A stretch of DNA of 64,000 nt from Symsagittifera roscoffensis (GCF_963678635.1 NC_087067.1:34809509-34873508); one strand, 5' to 3'; shown: positions 1-13,200, counted from the stretch's first letter. Notes: generated from the letters alone by a model not told the origin. A program made the numbers and translations.

Positions 1-278
1 AGCACATAGGAACAAATTCTGCATTTCTGCTTTTTATAACGAAAATTATTTCTTTTTTTCCAATTTAAGAAAATTAAAATAGAAAGTGTAGAAAACGTTT
101 TTTTAACAAGTATTGAGTTTAAGCAACGTAAAAAAAACCAATCGAAAACTTATCATACAGAAAACATCTAGTTGAAACAGACATGGAGGCAACATATTCT
201 AATTTTTTTTTCTATTTCTACAAAACAACAAGTCTTGGCCACAAATTTTTCACTAACTTGAAATAGAAACAAATCGAT
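1..278. other. AT-rich sequence without a recognisable gene
   Basis: Poly-A and poly-T rich sequence with no long reading frame, splice-flanked exon or repeat mate that I could see. It lies directly before the decayed LINE copy. Confidence 0.4.
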
Positions 279-1690
279 TGGGCCAACGTCAATATATTAT
301 CTGTTTAGCTGGAACCCGGCTAAAACACTAAGTTAACACCAATATCTTCCAATTTTGAGTGAACGAATCTCTCTATAGTTGCGCTAGAACTAACTAGGGT
401 CTAGAACTGGTATCTATGTCAACACCGAAACAAATTAATGGATACTAAAGCAAAAAGAATACAAAAACAAAACTTGTCAATGAACATAAGGAACCAAGTA
501 ACTCAAAAAAGTGTAGAAACCTGTATAAACATTACAAAAACTATTGACATAAATTAAAGCTAGTCCCAACATCTAGAACGAAAAGTTCATTTAAAGTTTC
601 AATGAAATGGAAGGTAGAAGGAAAAGTTTCAACTCACTAAATCAAATCAAATAATAAACATCCAAACTAATATGGGAAATAATGTTATTCGTCAGCAGCA
701 ATTATTGTTTTTGAGAAAAAAAAAACGATCTAAATTTTTGTTTGAAAATGTGAAAAATTTGTATCCATTTTGTGGAGAAAAACAGCGCTGAACTTTTAAA
801 CTTTCGTCAAGTTTCTTGTTATGAAAATTTTAAATATCTTGGAGTTCTTCTCCAAGTCAAATTGAGTTTTTACCAGCATAATTATTGAGTAAAAAAAAAT
901 AAATTTTGCAGTTCCATCGCGCGTTTTAAATTGAGAAAGTGTTCAACAGGACAGCAATTAAAATTTACTAGAAAAAAAACAAGTTATATGCAACTGATCA
1001 TCCAATATGAAGCTTTAGCTTAGGCAAACTCCGACAAAATCAATTTGTTGGAACTTGAAATGAAAACTAAAACACTCATTAGAATAGTTCTTTATAAGCG
1101 CATTATGTTTTCAATTACATGTACAATGCATTAAAAAAATCTTTACCGTAAGCGAGTTTTGTGCACGATGCTTTAAAAAAAGGCGGAGAAGCTATTCAAA
1201 AAGACACATAGCTTGATTGATCAAGAGTTAAAAACGATATATGCAAGGAAAAAGCCAAATCGATATATATGCTTTAAATGAAAGTCAAGCCAACAGACCT
1301 GTGTCTGTTTTTGATAGTGGCTTCTTTAATTCAATTGAACAGTTTCAATCCTAAGTTTTTTGAAAACTACATTCTTTGAAATACGATTTCAGTGAGCATG
1401 CCTTCATTTTTTTGAGAAATGAAAATAAAAAATTGTTTTCTGTTGGTTTCTAGTTTGCGGGTAGAAAAGATTACACAAGAAAACAAAAAAAAACTTATAT
1501 AAAGAGTTGAAAGGAGGGAATAAAGAGGTGTTTGTATAGCAAATAATTACTAGTAGAACGATCTATTGGATATAAAAATGTAACTATTTTTATGTTCTCA
1601 GATTAATGAGACACGTTGTAGCTTAATGGTGTTCTCCCATACTGTTTCAATAAATAACTCTGTTGCTAGATATCGTTTGGAAACATTTTA
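279..1690 (+). mobile_element. Decayed LINE fragment (copy 1), internally deleted
   Basis: Bases 279-560 align by eye with the endonuclease start of the better-preserved LINE at 10.73 kb (shared 'ggccaacgt', 'cctctctata', 'tgcgctagaa'). Bases 820-950 match its post-reverse-transcriptase segment near 12.8 kb ('ttttaaatatctt', 'ggagttc'). Bases 1600-1690 match its 3' end ('ggcttaatggtgttctccca', 'agatatcgtttggaaaca'). Most of the reverse transcriptase between these blocks is missing, and stops break every frame. This is a dead, older copy of the same family. Confidence 0.7.
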
Positions 1691-2037
1691 TTTTGTTTAT
1701 TAATATTGTAAAATTAATTGAATTTTTGATTCAATTATAATATTTTTTTTTAAAATAATTGAAAACTGTATGCAAATTTTTAAAATTTTCCCAAAAATTT
1801 TTGATCTGCAGCTGTGTTTTTGGTCGTCAATTTTCAACTACAGCTTCAAAGTTATCTGCTCCTTTGATTTTTCAGTATTTAATAAAATTTGAAGCAGATA
1901 TGAAACAGAGTCGATGATGTTCTCGTACATTTATTTATGAACCAAAATTGAGGAAATCGAAGTTTCATCTGTAGTTTTCGAATTAAAAAGTATATCCATT
2001 TCTCATATAAATAAAGTTTGCAGCAGCAAATAAAAAG
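1691..2037. other. Spacer between LINE fragment and cystinosin
   Basis: AT-rich spacer. I see no exon with splice signals on either strand. It contains the immediate downstream flank of the cystinosin gene. Confidence 0.35.
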
Positions 2038-2043
2038 TTTATT
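2038..2043 (-). other. Polyadenylation signal of cystinosin
   Basis: The plus strand reads tttatt, so the minus strand carries AATAAA about 20 bases after the cystinosin stop codon. The 3' UTR would be very short. Confidence 0.6.
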
Positions 2044-2062
2044 ATTCTGATTCATTAATAAC

Positions 2063-3310
2063 TCAATTTAGAAACAGCCTGGATCCCGCACGCTCTTTTT
2101 TTCGATCAAAATCATATCCAAGCAATCGCGTATAACCACGTTTGGACCACTTGGAAAATCTCCCGGATATGCTGTTCTCGTGGCTCTCAGGGTACAGCGT
2201 GTAATGTTGCAGCATGAAAACGGAATCAAAGATTAGAGTCAGTATGCCTAAGCCCAGTTTCACCGGGTTCGCGTAAAGAGACGGCCAGTCGTTACTGTTA
2301 TAGGCCAGGAGAACAGTCTGCAAAATGCTGCACAATCCACCGGTCAAGTCAAGAAGCACATTTCCAATGCTCCAGCCACTCGTGCTTTTCCTCGAGTAGT
2401 TCATGTAGGCTTGCGGACAGTATTTGACTATAGTCACGATAAGTTTGATGTAGCTGATCCAGGAAACGAAATTAAGCCAGGTAAGGTTTGGACAAACTCC
2501 GGTCAGTCCTGCCAGGAGTGCAAGGGTTCCGATGTAGAGCAGACCTATGGCTATGGCGATTCTACAAACCCACGAGACTCGCTGGTTTCCACGATCGTAA
2601 ATGAAACAAGTTCCGATTGTAATGGCAGTCAAAAGTCCACCATGCAAACTGAAGAAAACGTCGTTTAACTTGACCGGAATCAATTGACCCGGGTGCTGCT
2701 CGATGTACTGTTCACGTATGTAAGTTACCCAGTACAAGCCCACGTTGAAAATGCTGTAGACAAAATAACCCAGCATGTTGAAAGATAGGTAGTCGAAGTT
2801 CAGACCCACCACACTTTTGCGGTAGATGTTTTCATACAGCTGTGGATAGAAAGAGAGACTCCACGAGGTGAAGTAAACCCACCCGATAACTGTGTTGAAG
2901 ACATCGAGTGGGTGGCTTCGGATTACGTACACGTGAACATACGTGTCTGCAACGTCAACAACACTAGTCTCCTTTTGATCTGGCGTGCATTTTATAATTT
3001 GTTCAAAATTGATCAAAGCATTCCCGGGAAGGTCAGTCTGGAAGAGAATTTCAGTTTCAGTTGATCCCACAACCAACACTTTCTGGCTGATTTCAATTAC
3101 ATGTTCGTTATTTGTCGAAACATTAACAAAAAACTCGAATGCCTCGCCCTCGTTTTCTATTCCTTCAAGCCAAATTAACAAAGAACCAGAGTCTTTGGTC
3201 TGGATATATTGGGTGTCCGGCTCTACGTGGAACGAAATTGCAGCTGAAAAAGGAAAACAAATTCCGAATGAAATCAGCAAACCCAGCCAAGTGAACAACA
3301 AGAACTTCAT
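2063..3310 (-). CDS. CTNS: Cystinosin-like lysosomal cystine/H+ symporter, intronless
   Basis: This 415-residue frame is complete and matches animal cystinosin along its length. In that family the protein exports cystine from lysosomes with protons. Residues 1-24 form a signal peptide. Residues 25-130 form the luminal beta domain (N-glycosylation sequons at N63 and N275). Seven membrane segments follow. Two PQ-loops are visible: FYPQLYE (PQ at 156-157) near RKSVVGL, and KYCPQAYMNY (PQ at 299-300) near RKSTSGWSIGNVLLD. The tail contains YTRL (393-396), a YxxPhi-type sorting motif where the human protein uses GYDQL. Length is close to the usual 360-400. The start was chosen because it opens the signal peptide; a TATA-like box lies about 30 bases upstream and AATAAA about 20 bases downstream. 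The coding region has no intron, unlike the multi-exon vertebrate gene, so it may be a retrocopy or may have lost its introns. It is undamaged and probably functional. Confidence 0.94.
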   Translation of the reverse strand: MKFLLFTWLGLLISFGICFPFSAAISFHVEPDTQYIQTKDSGSLLIWLEGIENEGEAFEFFVNVSTNNEHVIEISQKVLVVGSTETEILFQTDLPGNALINFEQIIKCTPDQKETSVVDVADTYVHVYVIRSHPLDVFNTVIGWVYFTSWSLSFYPQLYENIYRKSVVGLNFDYLSFNMLGYFVYSIFNVGLYWVTYIREQYIEQHPGQLIPVKLNDVFFSLHGGLLTAITIGTCFIYDRGNQRVSWVCRIAIAIGLLYIGTLALLAGLTGVCPNLTWLNFVSWISYIKLIVTIVKYCPQAYMNYSRKSTSGWSIGNVLLDLTGGLCSILQTVLLAYNSNDWPSLYANPVKLGLGILTLIFDSVFMLQHYTLYPESHENSISGRFSKWSKRGYTRLLGYDFDRKKERAGSRLFLN

Positions 3311-3340
3311 CTCAGTTTCGATTTATTGTCAACTGGCCGA

Positions 3341-3347
3341 GTTTATA
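3341..3347 (-). promoter_or_regulatory. TATA-like box upstream of cystinosin
   Basis: The minus strand reads TATAAAC about 30 bases before the ATG at 3310. Position and sequence suit a core promoter close to a short 5' UTR, but in AT-rich DNA such a match can be chance. Confidence 0.3.
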
Positions 3348-3379
3348 ACTCGTGGCATACAATTTCTGACCGACTGAAT

Positions 3380-4182
3380 AGTTTGATCAAAATGGAAAAG
3401 TGCTCGAAGATTCTGAGATCAAACAATAATTTGTGAACTCAAACAAACCTCAGGTCAACTAATAACCCAAAATTGTTTCGAAAACACATTTGTTATTGAT
3501 TGTTTTAAAGTTTAAGTTATTATACAGGAAACAAAAAGTTATCTAGTCTGAACAAAAGAACAATGACTAATTGGTATCTTCTAGCACACCTTTAAGTCAG
3601 AGGTGGTCGTGAACAAATTCAAAACCTCAAAAATCAGAGGAGCTTTTGTGAGGAAGGTATTAAAACTAGTTGTACATAGATAAACTGAACGGAGTATTTA
3701 TACGGAAAAAAGCCCCTCCATTTTAAAATACATTTGAGTTGCATCTAGCAACAAGTTTTGGCTCGACAGTATCAAGTTTAAAAAACGTTTATTGCCTTCT
3801 AAGATTCAGACAAGAACTGTAAACTATAAAATTTATTTGGGATTTCAGAATATTAGAGAAGTGGATTTAGGGGAGGGGGCGGTGGACGCCCCTCACTCAA
3901 AATATTGATGCGAATGTTGACTAACGGAGTGAATCAATTGCATGGTGCATGTTGATCCCATATTCAAACTTGAGAAACATATTTAAGACGATCTAGGCAC
4001 AAGGAAGGCTTTTCAGAAGTTTTTAATTAAAATCAACACTTTTTACTTTGACTGCAGTTTTGCAACATATTTTCTTGCGCAACCGGCTGTTTGAAACCAA
4101 CTTTTGATTGTTCGAAGAGATAAGTTTTCTCTTTTGCTTTGCAGCAAAACGTTCCTTTTCAGTTTCCAATTTTTTTTTTCAC
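3380..4182. other. Intergenic or intronic DNA between cystinosin and the multi-exon gene
   Basis: No further exon with convincing splice sites could be read on the minus strand, although the large gene may continue here. A short GC-rich patch at 3870-3895 is not open in a useful frame. Confidence 0.3.
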
Positions 4183-4269
4183 AGGTAGTGTCGTGGGCTC
4201 GTCAGTCAGTCCGGGCCATAAATCGTGATAATTCCGAATGTATTTAATCTTAACTTTTTGTACCGGAAA
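4183..4269 (-). CDS. Alternative downstream exon of the calf-2-like gene
   Basis: Flanked by acceptor cctgcag and donor CCT|gtgaaa, phase 0 in and out, 29 open codons. The strand KVKIKYI falls where the earlier modules have FRVKLIC and LKVEFSI, so it could continue the module begun in exon 12 instead of exon 13. No following exon was found, so the gene would be incomplete. Confidence 0.35.
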
Positions 4270-7200
4270 CTGCAGGTGGGGGCTTAAAAAAAGAATAAAA
4301 AACTCAAAATGGTGACTAACCTTTTTTCGCTGAGTGAAATGGTGTGAAAAGCATTTTTTTGTTAGATGAAGTTGTGTGACATTTTTTGAGTTTCGCTGTA
4401 AGTTTTTGTATTTGGTCCTAAAATCAATTTTAGTACCACTGCATTCAAGGTCTCAATTTTGGACTTCTGTAAATTTGGTTTACAAATTTTTTGATGATGT
4501 AGAAAAAAAAACGCTGTTTTTGAAAAAAAAGTTCGGGTTAGAATAATAAAATAATGTGGATCCTGCAAATTGCTATCAGTAGGCCTTAGCAGTCTTGTCC
4601 AGGATAGTCCATTTGCATTATATCCTCACATCTCCGCTTAATTTCTCTTTTAAACCATAAAATCACCTGAGAAGGCCTCGCGATGTACTCAATCGAAACA
4701 TAAAAAGGAAGTATGACTCACATCAAATAACTTTTTCACATCGTATGCACATGCAATCCCATCGCAGTGGTCGTCCCCCACACTGCATCTGTAGCTAACT
4801 TTATCATCATTCGGAAACATCTCAGAGGACATTTCTAGATCTCTCTTCACTGTGAATGAACCCGAACTAGCACCGGCTGTAGGGTTGTCCATGTGAGCAG
4901 ACAGGTCCTCACATTGGTCTGGAAGAAATCATAGATTTCAATGAAAAAGAACCGCAATGCTGGTATTCAAACTTAACTGTAATTGGAGCAATTTTATGCA
5001 AGTTTCTGCAGTAGCTTTTAATTTACATTTCTGCAGTCAACCATCGTTTTGACACCTTCTGAATTCGAAGAGAAAACAAAAATTATTTCAAACATACCTT
5101 TCAGCAAATTGTTACAATTACAATTACAATTCTAAATTTTTTATGATATTTAGCAGTGTCCATTATCTGATTAATTGATCTGTCTCCGTAGCTGAACGAG
5201 GAGAAATGGTCACTTAATCAAATGCGAATGAGAAGCCTCGCTTGTTAGTACATAATTGGCTGAAAGGAAGGAGGTTTATAATAGAAAACATAGCCAACAG
5301 GCTTTGAAAAAGAGCAATGAAAGCGAGTAAACAGAAAAAACACTGACTTTGCTGCAAACATCTCAACTTTCGAGTTTTAAATTGAAAACAGATGCCCTTT
5401 AAGATCTTTGAGTTTCTAGAACAATTTATTAATGGCGCTTTTTTGATAAAATTAACCCAATTTGAAAAGTTGGATCAATAGGTAAGGTTTTTACTCCGCT
5501 GGAAATCTAAAAATTACAATCCACTTTCAAAACTACAAATTGTTCGTTTTTTTGCGCCATTTCCACGTTCGTATTTGGAGAACGCTATTTACGTAACTTT
5601 CAGCTGAGGAACTTCAATTGAACTCAAAAAGTGCATTCATATATGAATTAATATATACAAATAATGAATGCGCATTTTAGTTATAAGAGCATTTTAAGAC
5701 TTTTTCCGGAAGAAAAAAAAACAAAGCAAAAAAATCAGCAAGACTTATATAAGAGTCTTCACTATGTTCATTACTCTTGATAATAATTTTTATAATATTA
5801 AGTTGAGAATATTAAGCTGCGACTCTAAGTTGATCTAACCTGGACTGAGGGAGGCTGAGACGTCACAGAGGGTGATGGGAACCGAGAGCATCACCAGATT
5901 GTACCCCCTGGCACCCCTGCGGAAACATTTCCTCTCCCACTTGCTGCTGTTGTCACCAGATGAACGTCCCCCCGCCCGGTTAGGAAACACAGCCCCCTTT
6001 CTGTCCAGAATCAACAGGCACTCTTCATTCACAAAGTAGAGCTGAAACGCATTCAAACCATTTTCAGAAAATGTCTGTTTTTAGTATTCCTATCAGAGGA
6101 AAACTTACATAAAAAGTCCAAGCAAACTCGCTAGCACACTTAAACTGGTACCCGGATGTTATCAAGAACGTAAAATTCGAAGAAACCAACCCTCTTTGAG
6201 TAAAGGACTCAGCAAAAAAAAAAACAATGAAAACAATCAAACCCTACTGCTTATAAACTGTTGTGAAAAAAGATTGCATAAACATGTCTATTTGATGGGT
6301 CTTTTGCGGCGGTTGGGCTGGGAAATGATCAATTTTTATGTAATTTTAATGGTACCAAATGGCTGCCTAAAAGGACTCCATAACCGGTGGTGCCTGATTA
6401 CAATTAACGAAGCTTAAAATCATAGCCATGAAGCAATTTCACGTGTGTTATTTTAAGTGGTTGTCTATGCTACAATTGTACATAGTGCTTAGAAACGTTA
6501 AGGCACTACCCAGTGACCAAAAGGTCCATTTTGTGTCCCCCCTGGTGAATGATTTTGTAATTGTATAAAATTCTGATATGTACATTTTTGAATCAGAGAA
6601 ATAAATGTCTTAGTTTCTTCTTCTCAATAGATCATTTTTGGAATTCATGATCTCACTCAAAAAGAAAAAAAAACAGTTGGTTCTTAATTGACTTGGAATC
6701 AATTATAGACAAAGCGACACGTTTGCTTAAAGCTAATGATCAGATTACAAAAAAAGCATAAAAATTAGATTGCTTGAGTTTCATTAATGCGATTCAGTCG
6801 TCCACTTTTACTAATAACCTAATCCGGCCCTCACAACATGCTAGTGTGCTCGACCTATTTCAAGTTCACGAAGTGGTCTCATGTTTGAAAACAATTAATA
6901 TTATCTTGTCAAATAATTCCATCAACTAAGGTTCATCCAGTCCAAGGAGAACGGAATAAGACAGCAAACAGTTTAACAAAGGTCAATTTTTTCAGGATAA
7001 TTCAATAATCGAGGTTAATTTCAGCTTATTCAATTAGAAGTAATGCAGATATATCAAAAACACTATTAAATCAGACACGATTGCTCATATCAGTGCAAAG
7101 TACCGAATGTAAAGACTGTCCTTTAAAACTTGTTTGAGTAGTTGCTGGCTTTAAAAAAAATGAAATGAATAAAATGAAATAAAAAACTGAAAATTCCCAA

Positions 7201-10200
7201 ACTGTAATATTTCGTTGTTTTCTTCAAAAGTCTGAAAAAAAAACAACGGAGTAGAAAAGATTCTGAAATCTTTATTGGTCTAAATGAATTAATCCTTATT
7301 TTTTGCTAAGTGTGTTAATCCTTTTTCATAGAACAAAATAAAACTTTTTTTGGGGGGGGGGGGGGGTCTTTTAAGTATACTGACGTTGCTGATGGTCTGT
7401 GGCACTTGAAGTTGACTCGTTGAAGCTCCTCTCACCAGGGAATACACAGAGCCACTCAGGAAGAACTTAGACGAACCCACACCAGCTGCAAACAGACAGA
7501 ATCAACAGGGGAAAGTTTTGGTCCTGCAAACAATTACACCACTTATACAACTTAAAAACTAATTTACAGCCCTCAGAACATTATTTCAACAGTAAATCGT
7601 TTTGTTGTTGGCTGAACGATGAAAACTAATGTGTAGGAGGAGGTAGACTGAAAAAAAACTAATTACAGGCAGAACACATTGACCAAATTGAGCCTTGAAA
7701 CTAGCAAGTTTCAGAGTAAGGTTGACCTGAAACTGACCAGGTATTGGATGATAGTTTGACCCCTGAACCGAGCCAATCATTCCATCTTGGATGACCACTT
7801 GTCGATTGTCTGTCATATTGTACACCGTATACATGATCATATTTTGGTGACAAACAGGGATGGAAAACTCCACCTTCAAATCGTACTTCTCGAATGAATC
7901 TGAGCTGGCATCAGTTGCGTAATCCGATGGCGACTCGACGTGTATGTTACATAATGCGTCTGTACATCCGCTGGCCACACAGTTGATTTGCACTTGGGAC
8001 TCCGAAAAGCGAACTCTTCTTGACCTTTTCTCGTTTGTCCTCCTCATGTTCGAATGATCGATTGCATTGGAAAAAGAATGGCACACCGCTGAAAAAAAAA
8101 TCAACATAGAAAATTTGAGCTGGAAAGCTTGACAAGGCCATATGTTTCGTTAGGTAGTTTCCAATTAACAAACCGTGATCTGCAGTTTCGTTGAGGGTCA
8201 TCGCATCTGATAGATCATCTTCGATATATTTCTTTTCTAAAAGGAACAATAGATCATTAAATGAGACCTAATAAACCCTTGTCGTTTAATTTTATTGTTT
8301 TTTCTAGTAAAGCTATAATATTTAGCATCTATTTTTCTCTTTATGCCACAGGATTGAGAGAAAACGTTGGGTACAAGATTGTTTCTTTTTTTGCGATAAA
8401 AGTTGCCCATTAAGTTGCCAATTAAGTTTCATGGATAAAAGTCGATTATAATGTCATTTTATAGCCAGTAGCCATTAAATTACAAAAATAATTACCCAGG
8501 CGATAGCAAGGATATTGCAATTGGAAACCAGACTTTTTTCCCGTAAACAACTTTTTCCACAGGATTCATCGGACTCCTGTTGGTACCTTGGTTCATAATG
8601 AAATCAAACTTTGCAGTTTATTTTGCACACCTAGGCTAATGGAAGCGAATACGCCTAGAACGGCAAAGATCCTGGGTTAGAATCTGACCAGTACCCGTTT
8701 TTTTTTTCAAACGGTAAATGTTCCGGTTCAAAAAATTCGGCCTTTTTTTGTCTGCTTACATTTTGTCGGCTTAGTTGCTTATTTAACAATCGTTACTTTA
8801 AGCTGTAAACATATTTCACTGCAATTAATTTTAGCATGTTAAAAATCCGGCCGAATCGAAATTTGCTTTTCTCATTGGTTGTACTTTTACCAGCTCTATT
8901 TGTTAAATTTTCACTTTTTTCATTTTTTTGTCTTTTTATGAGCTTAACAAATTTCGGTTTAACCAATATCAAATTAGTGGCTTCTTATTGCGTCGTTAGG
9001 TCCAAAAAAGTTTTTGCGCTCGTGTGTGTGCTCTGACGTGGAGGGAATTTAACGTTTTTGTAATTAAGAAAATAAGATTCAGCTTTGTTACCGCATGGCT
9101 TTCATAAGTTCAAATTCAATCAAACAACTGGTGCATGTGATGCAAGGCAACACCTGCTTAAGACGGCAAAATCCGAATCCGACTGGGCATTTTTTCACAA
9201 ACTAGAGTTTTTGTGCTTTTTCGGACTATTTTTCGTCTGTTTTTTTTATCGGCTTAGTTCCCGTAGCTCAATGGCTTAGCTTTCTTCCAAGTTCCTGTAA
9301 TCCCAATGCTTCAGACGACAAAGCACGGGAGATCGATTCCAGTTGAGACCTGTTTTTCTTGCAATTAGAAAACTTTGGCTAATTTAGATTATTGTTTGTC
9401 TGCTTATTTTTGTCAGCTTAGTTTTTTTTGAAAACTTGGAGTCTTTATAGCCTCATTAGAAGCTTTTTGTAGAGTTTGTAATGGTGCGGATATTTGGACT
9501 TTTGTGGCAATTTTCATTGACAAAACGAATGTAGTTGTCAAGTATTACGTTTCATAAAGTTTTCAATAATTTATTATTTTTTTATTTCTCTAACTTTTCA
9601 ACTTCTCAGTTTAACAATTTTCAAACTATTTTGTACCATCTTCATAGTAAAAAAAATATCACCATTTGCCCACAAGCCCTCCGCATGCCCACTATTCCCA
9701 CCTCAATTGGGGGGGGGGGGGGCGGGGGGGGGGGGGTAATTGATGGTTGAAGGCTGCATAGTCCATTATAACTATTTTTCCCATAAAAATCCAGTGAAGG
9801 TTTACTAAAGCCCGTTTAAAATTTCATTACGATCGTGCAACCTCAGCTTGCATAAAATAAACCCAGCCAACAGACAATTGAAAAAGTGTCAAAGAACTGA
9901 AAGAGACAGAAAAACATTGAAACATTCACATTAACAGAAAACAATAACGACTTAAAGCTCTTCAAATTTCAGGACTTTCTACGGCTGACGTTTTTTGATA
10001 GAACCAACTTAATTTTAGAAAACTAGATCATTACTTTTGATATTCTCCAGAGATTTCCAAAAAAGTTACCCAATTTTGAAATTAGAAGTGACTCACGTTC
10101 TTCTGCTCCATTTGCGCTGTTGTCATTGGACGGCGTAATTTAGCTTCTTTTTGGCAAATGCAATTGAAATGAATTTACGGAAAAAATATCAGTTGAAATT

Positions 10201-13200
10201 CAACACAATTTATATAGCAGTCTCTATGTAGCCATTTTTTGAAAATTTATAATGAAGAAGGATAGAAGGTTTTTTGCAAGCAGCACAGAACATTCAGACC
10301 GTTCATTAAAAAAAACGTTTTTTTTTATGAACGATAAAAGTCGTCTTTTTTGTGCCTTGTGATGAGACAATTTTTGAATTGGGCATATTTGACAGCAATA
10401 AACTCAGAAAAATAAGTAACCTAAATAATGAAGAAACCAACGCTTATTATATTATATAGTTTTGCCTGCAGAGCAGTTTTTCCAATTGTTGTTTTTTGTT
10501 ACCACAGAAGCGCTAAATTAAGTTACCCCAAAACAATTTTTTCTGGAGTAAATTGAGATTTTCATTACTTGAAAGAAACATTTTTTGTCATAAAGCCTAA
10601 TTGCTTGCTTTACTAGCTCAAAAATAGACGTCTTCTTGTCGACACAGGAACGTTTTCGACAATTTTTAAATGTCGTTCCAGTCATGTTTTAAGGCGTTTG
10701 AATATAATATAAGAATTAGAAGAAGAACAGTTGGCCCAACGTCCACATATCATTTTTGTAACTGAAACCTGGCTCAAAAATAACTCTGACATCGATATTT
10801 TCCAAATTCAAGGATACGAACCTCTCTATATTTGCGCTAGAAATAAACGAGGAGGTGGTATTGGCTTCTATGTTAACACTGGATCAGACCATAGGATAAT
10901 AAAACCAAAAAAAAAGATAACAATAACCAAATCTTGTCAGTTCCCATAAAAAGCCAATTTAATCAGAAAATTGTAGTAACCTGTGTTTACATTCCATCAA
11001 ATAACACTATCTTCGAAAGCCTTCAAAATTATTTGGATAGATTACCGCTAGGGCCTGAAACCGAACACAGTTTGTAGTGATTTCAACGTAAATTTTCTGT
11101 TAAATTCGACAAAGCGAATGAAAATTGACGATATTATGATAGGAAATGGCATATTATAAAACAAAATGTGCTCCCTCCCAACAAGAGTGACATGACAGAA
11201 GGTAGTAGCACTTTGATTGACTTATTTTTTTGTACATCAAGTTTCTCAACAAAAATTATCAAATTTTCGTGTCTGATCATTTTGGTGTTCAGTTTTTTTT
11301 CTAATTTTCTGAAAAAAGACGTTCTTACTGAAAAAACTTTTGCTAGAAACTGGAATAAGTTTAAGAAAATGGAAATAAGTGAGAAATTAGATTTTTATTT
11401 ACAGCTTGAGATTGGCAAATGTATGCAGTTATGGAATCCCGAAGATCTTCAAAAGTCTTCTCAAAATTAAGAAAAAAAAATTGACCCTGATGAAGGCAGT
11501 TGATACTTTTTTCCAAAGCATTTACTAGTACAATCAGAAAGACATCGATGGATTGACAATGAAGTTGAAAAAATCAAGGAGCAAAAAAGCGGCAGTTACG
11601 ACAAGGTTTTTTGAATGTTTAAACAACGGATGCCCAGAACATATAAAGTTCTCAAAATAAAGTTGTAAAAAACCTAATCATCCGTAGAAAAACGAAATTA
11701 CTATCGAAAAAAGTTATTGCTTGAGTCTGATTGTAAAGCGAAAACTTTTTTATGAAACGTTCAAGGAATTGAGAGGTAAAAAGGAAAGTACCAAATCACT
11801 TAATCTATCGAAGGTGGACGCTGAGCATTTTAACGAGCACTTCGCAAACATTGGCGCCGCATTTTCATAAAGCAAAACAAACTGCATGGAAAATAAGTTA
11901 TCCGTCATCAGCAATCGGTGTTTTTGAAGAAATAAATGATTTATGTGAAGTCAGTGAATTCATATCGAGAGTCGAAAAAAAATATAGTACAGATTGCTAT
12001 GATATCAAAACTGTTTTCGTCAGGCTTTTAAAAACTATACCAGCAGGCCAATTTGACTGAAACCTTCAATGACTGCCTAACCTCAGCAGTCTATCCAAAC
12101 TGTTTAAAAAAAGCAAAAATTGTACCAATTTCAAGGAGGGAGACAATGATGACCCCTCAGACTATAGACCAATTTCGCTTCTTCCAGTTGTGGGCAAAAG
12201 TTTTCAGCGTCTAATTATTAAACGAGCTCAATCAAATTTGGACACGTTTTTTATCATCCGAAACACACAGTTTGGCTTCAGACCAAAAAGAAGCACTGTT
12301 GACGCCATCCTTACAATGTTGGAAGAAGTTTCAGCATCGCTATCGAACAAAAATCTCTGAATATTCAGAATATTTTTCAGGCCTAACAAAGGCTTTTGAC
12401 ACTGTTGGTCACTCTAATCTGTTAATAAAATTGGAAAACATGGGATTCAATGGGGCCTGTCTTAAATCTTTTGGAATCTTACCTGTCTCTTTTGGTGTAC
12501 CTTAAGGATCTATCCTTGGCCCGTATTCATTCACACTCTACAAAAACGATCTACAAATAGCCAGAAAAAACACAGGGGTACTTTTGTATGCTGATGACAC
12601 TGTTCTGAAATCCTCAAAAAACAAAGACTTTTTTGTTTTCGCACATCAATCGGCTTTGCTTGAAGTAAATGATTGGTTAGACAAGAACAAATTGACTCTG
12701 AGTGTCAAAAAACTAAGACCATGAGACACTGTTGGAGCCAAAAAACTGAAAAAACACCAGCCAAAATTTTTTAAAAGACACCCAAGTAGAAGATGTAGAA
12801 TGTTTTAAATATCTTAATATCTTGGAGTTCACCTTGACTGGAAATTGAATTTTCATCAGCATATTGATAAAGTAAAAACCACAATTTTGCACTTCTGTGG
12901 AGTGTTTTTTCAGGTGAGAAAGCTTCTAATTGGAGTGCAATTAATATTTGTGTATAAAAGTTATGTGCAACCAATCATCGAATATGGAGTTTTAGTTAAT
13001 GCAAATACCAAACTGTTAGAACTGGAAATGAAAATCAGAAGGCTAAACAGAAAAAAAATTTCTAAACACAGGATGGATTGAACACTGAAATAATGCATGA
13101 AAATAAAATTATACCGTAAGAGAACTTTTCGCGTACGAAGTTCTTAAATTAACCGGGAAATATTTTCGAAAAGAGTGCCATGTTGATACCTTGAGATATT

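Noticed and set aside
2411-2668. 85-codon plus-strand frame over cystinosin
   Set aside because: It is antisense to the conserved cystinosin coding region and shows no domain.
6196-6417. 73-codon plus-strand frame
   Set aside because: No domain, no splice context and compositionally like its AT-rich surroundings.
7666-7684. Donor CCT|gtaatt as the end of exon 9
   Set aside because: It leaves phase 0, which puts a stop into exon 10. Only phase 1 donors keep the frame.
9260-9345. Functional tRNA gene
   Set aside because: A-box and B-box are present, but I could not pair an acceptor or anticodon stem, and the head shares a SINE tail.
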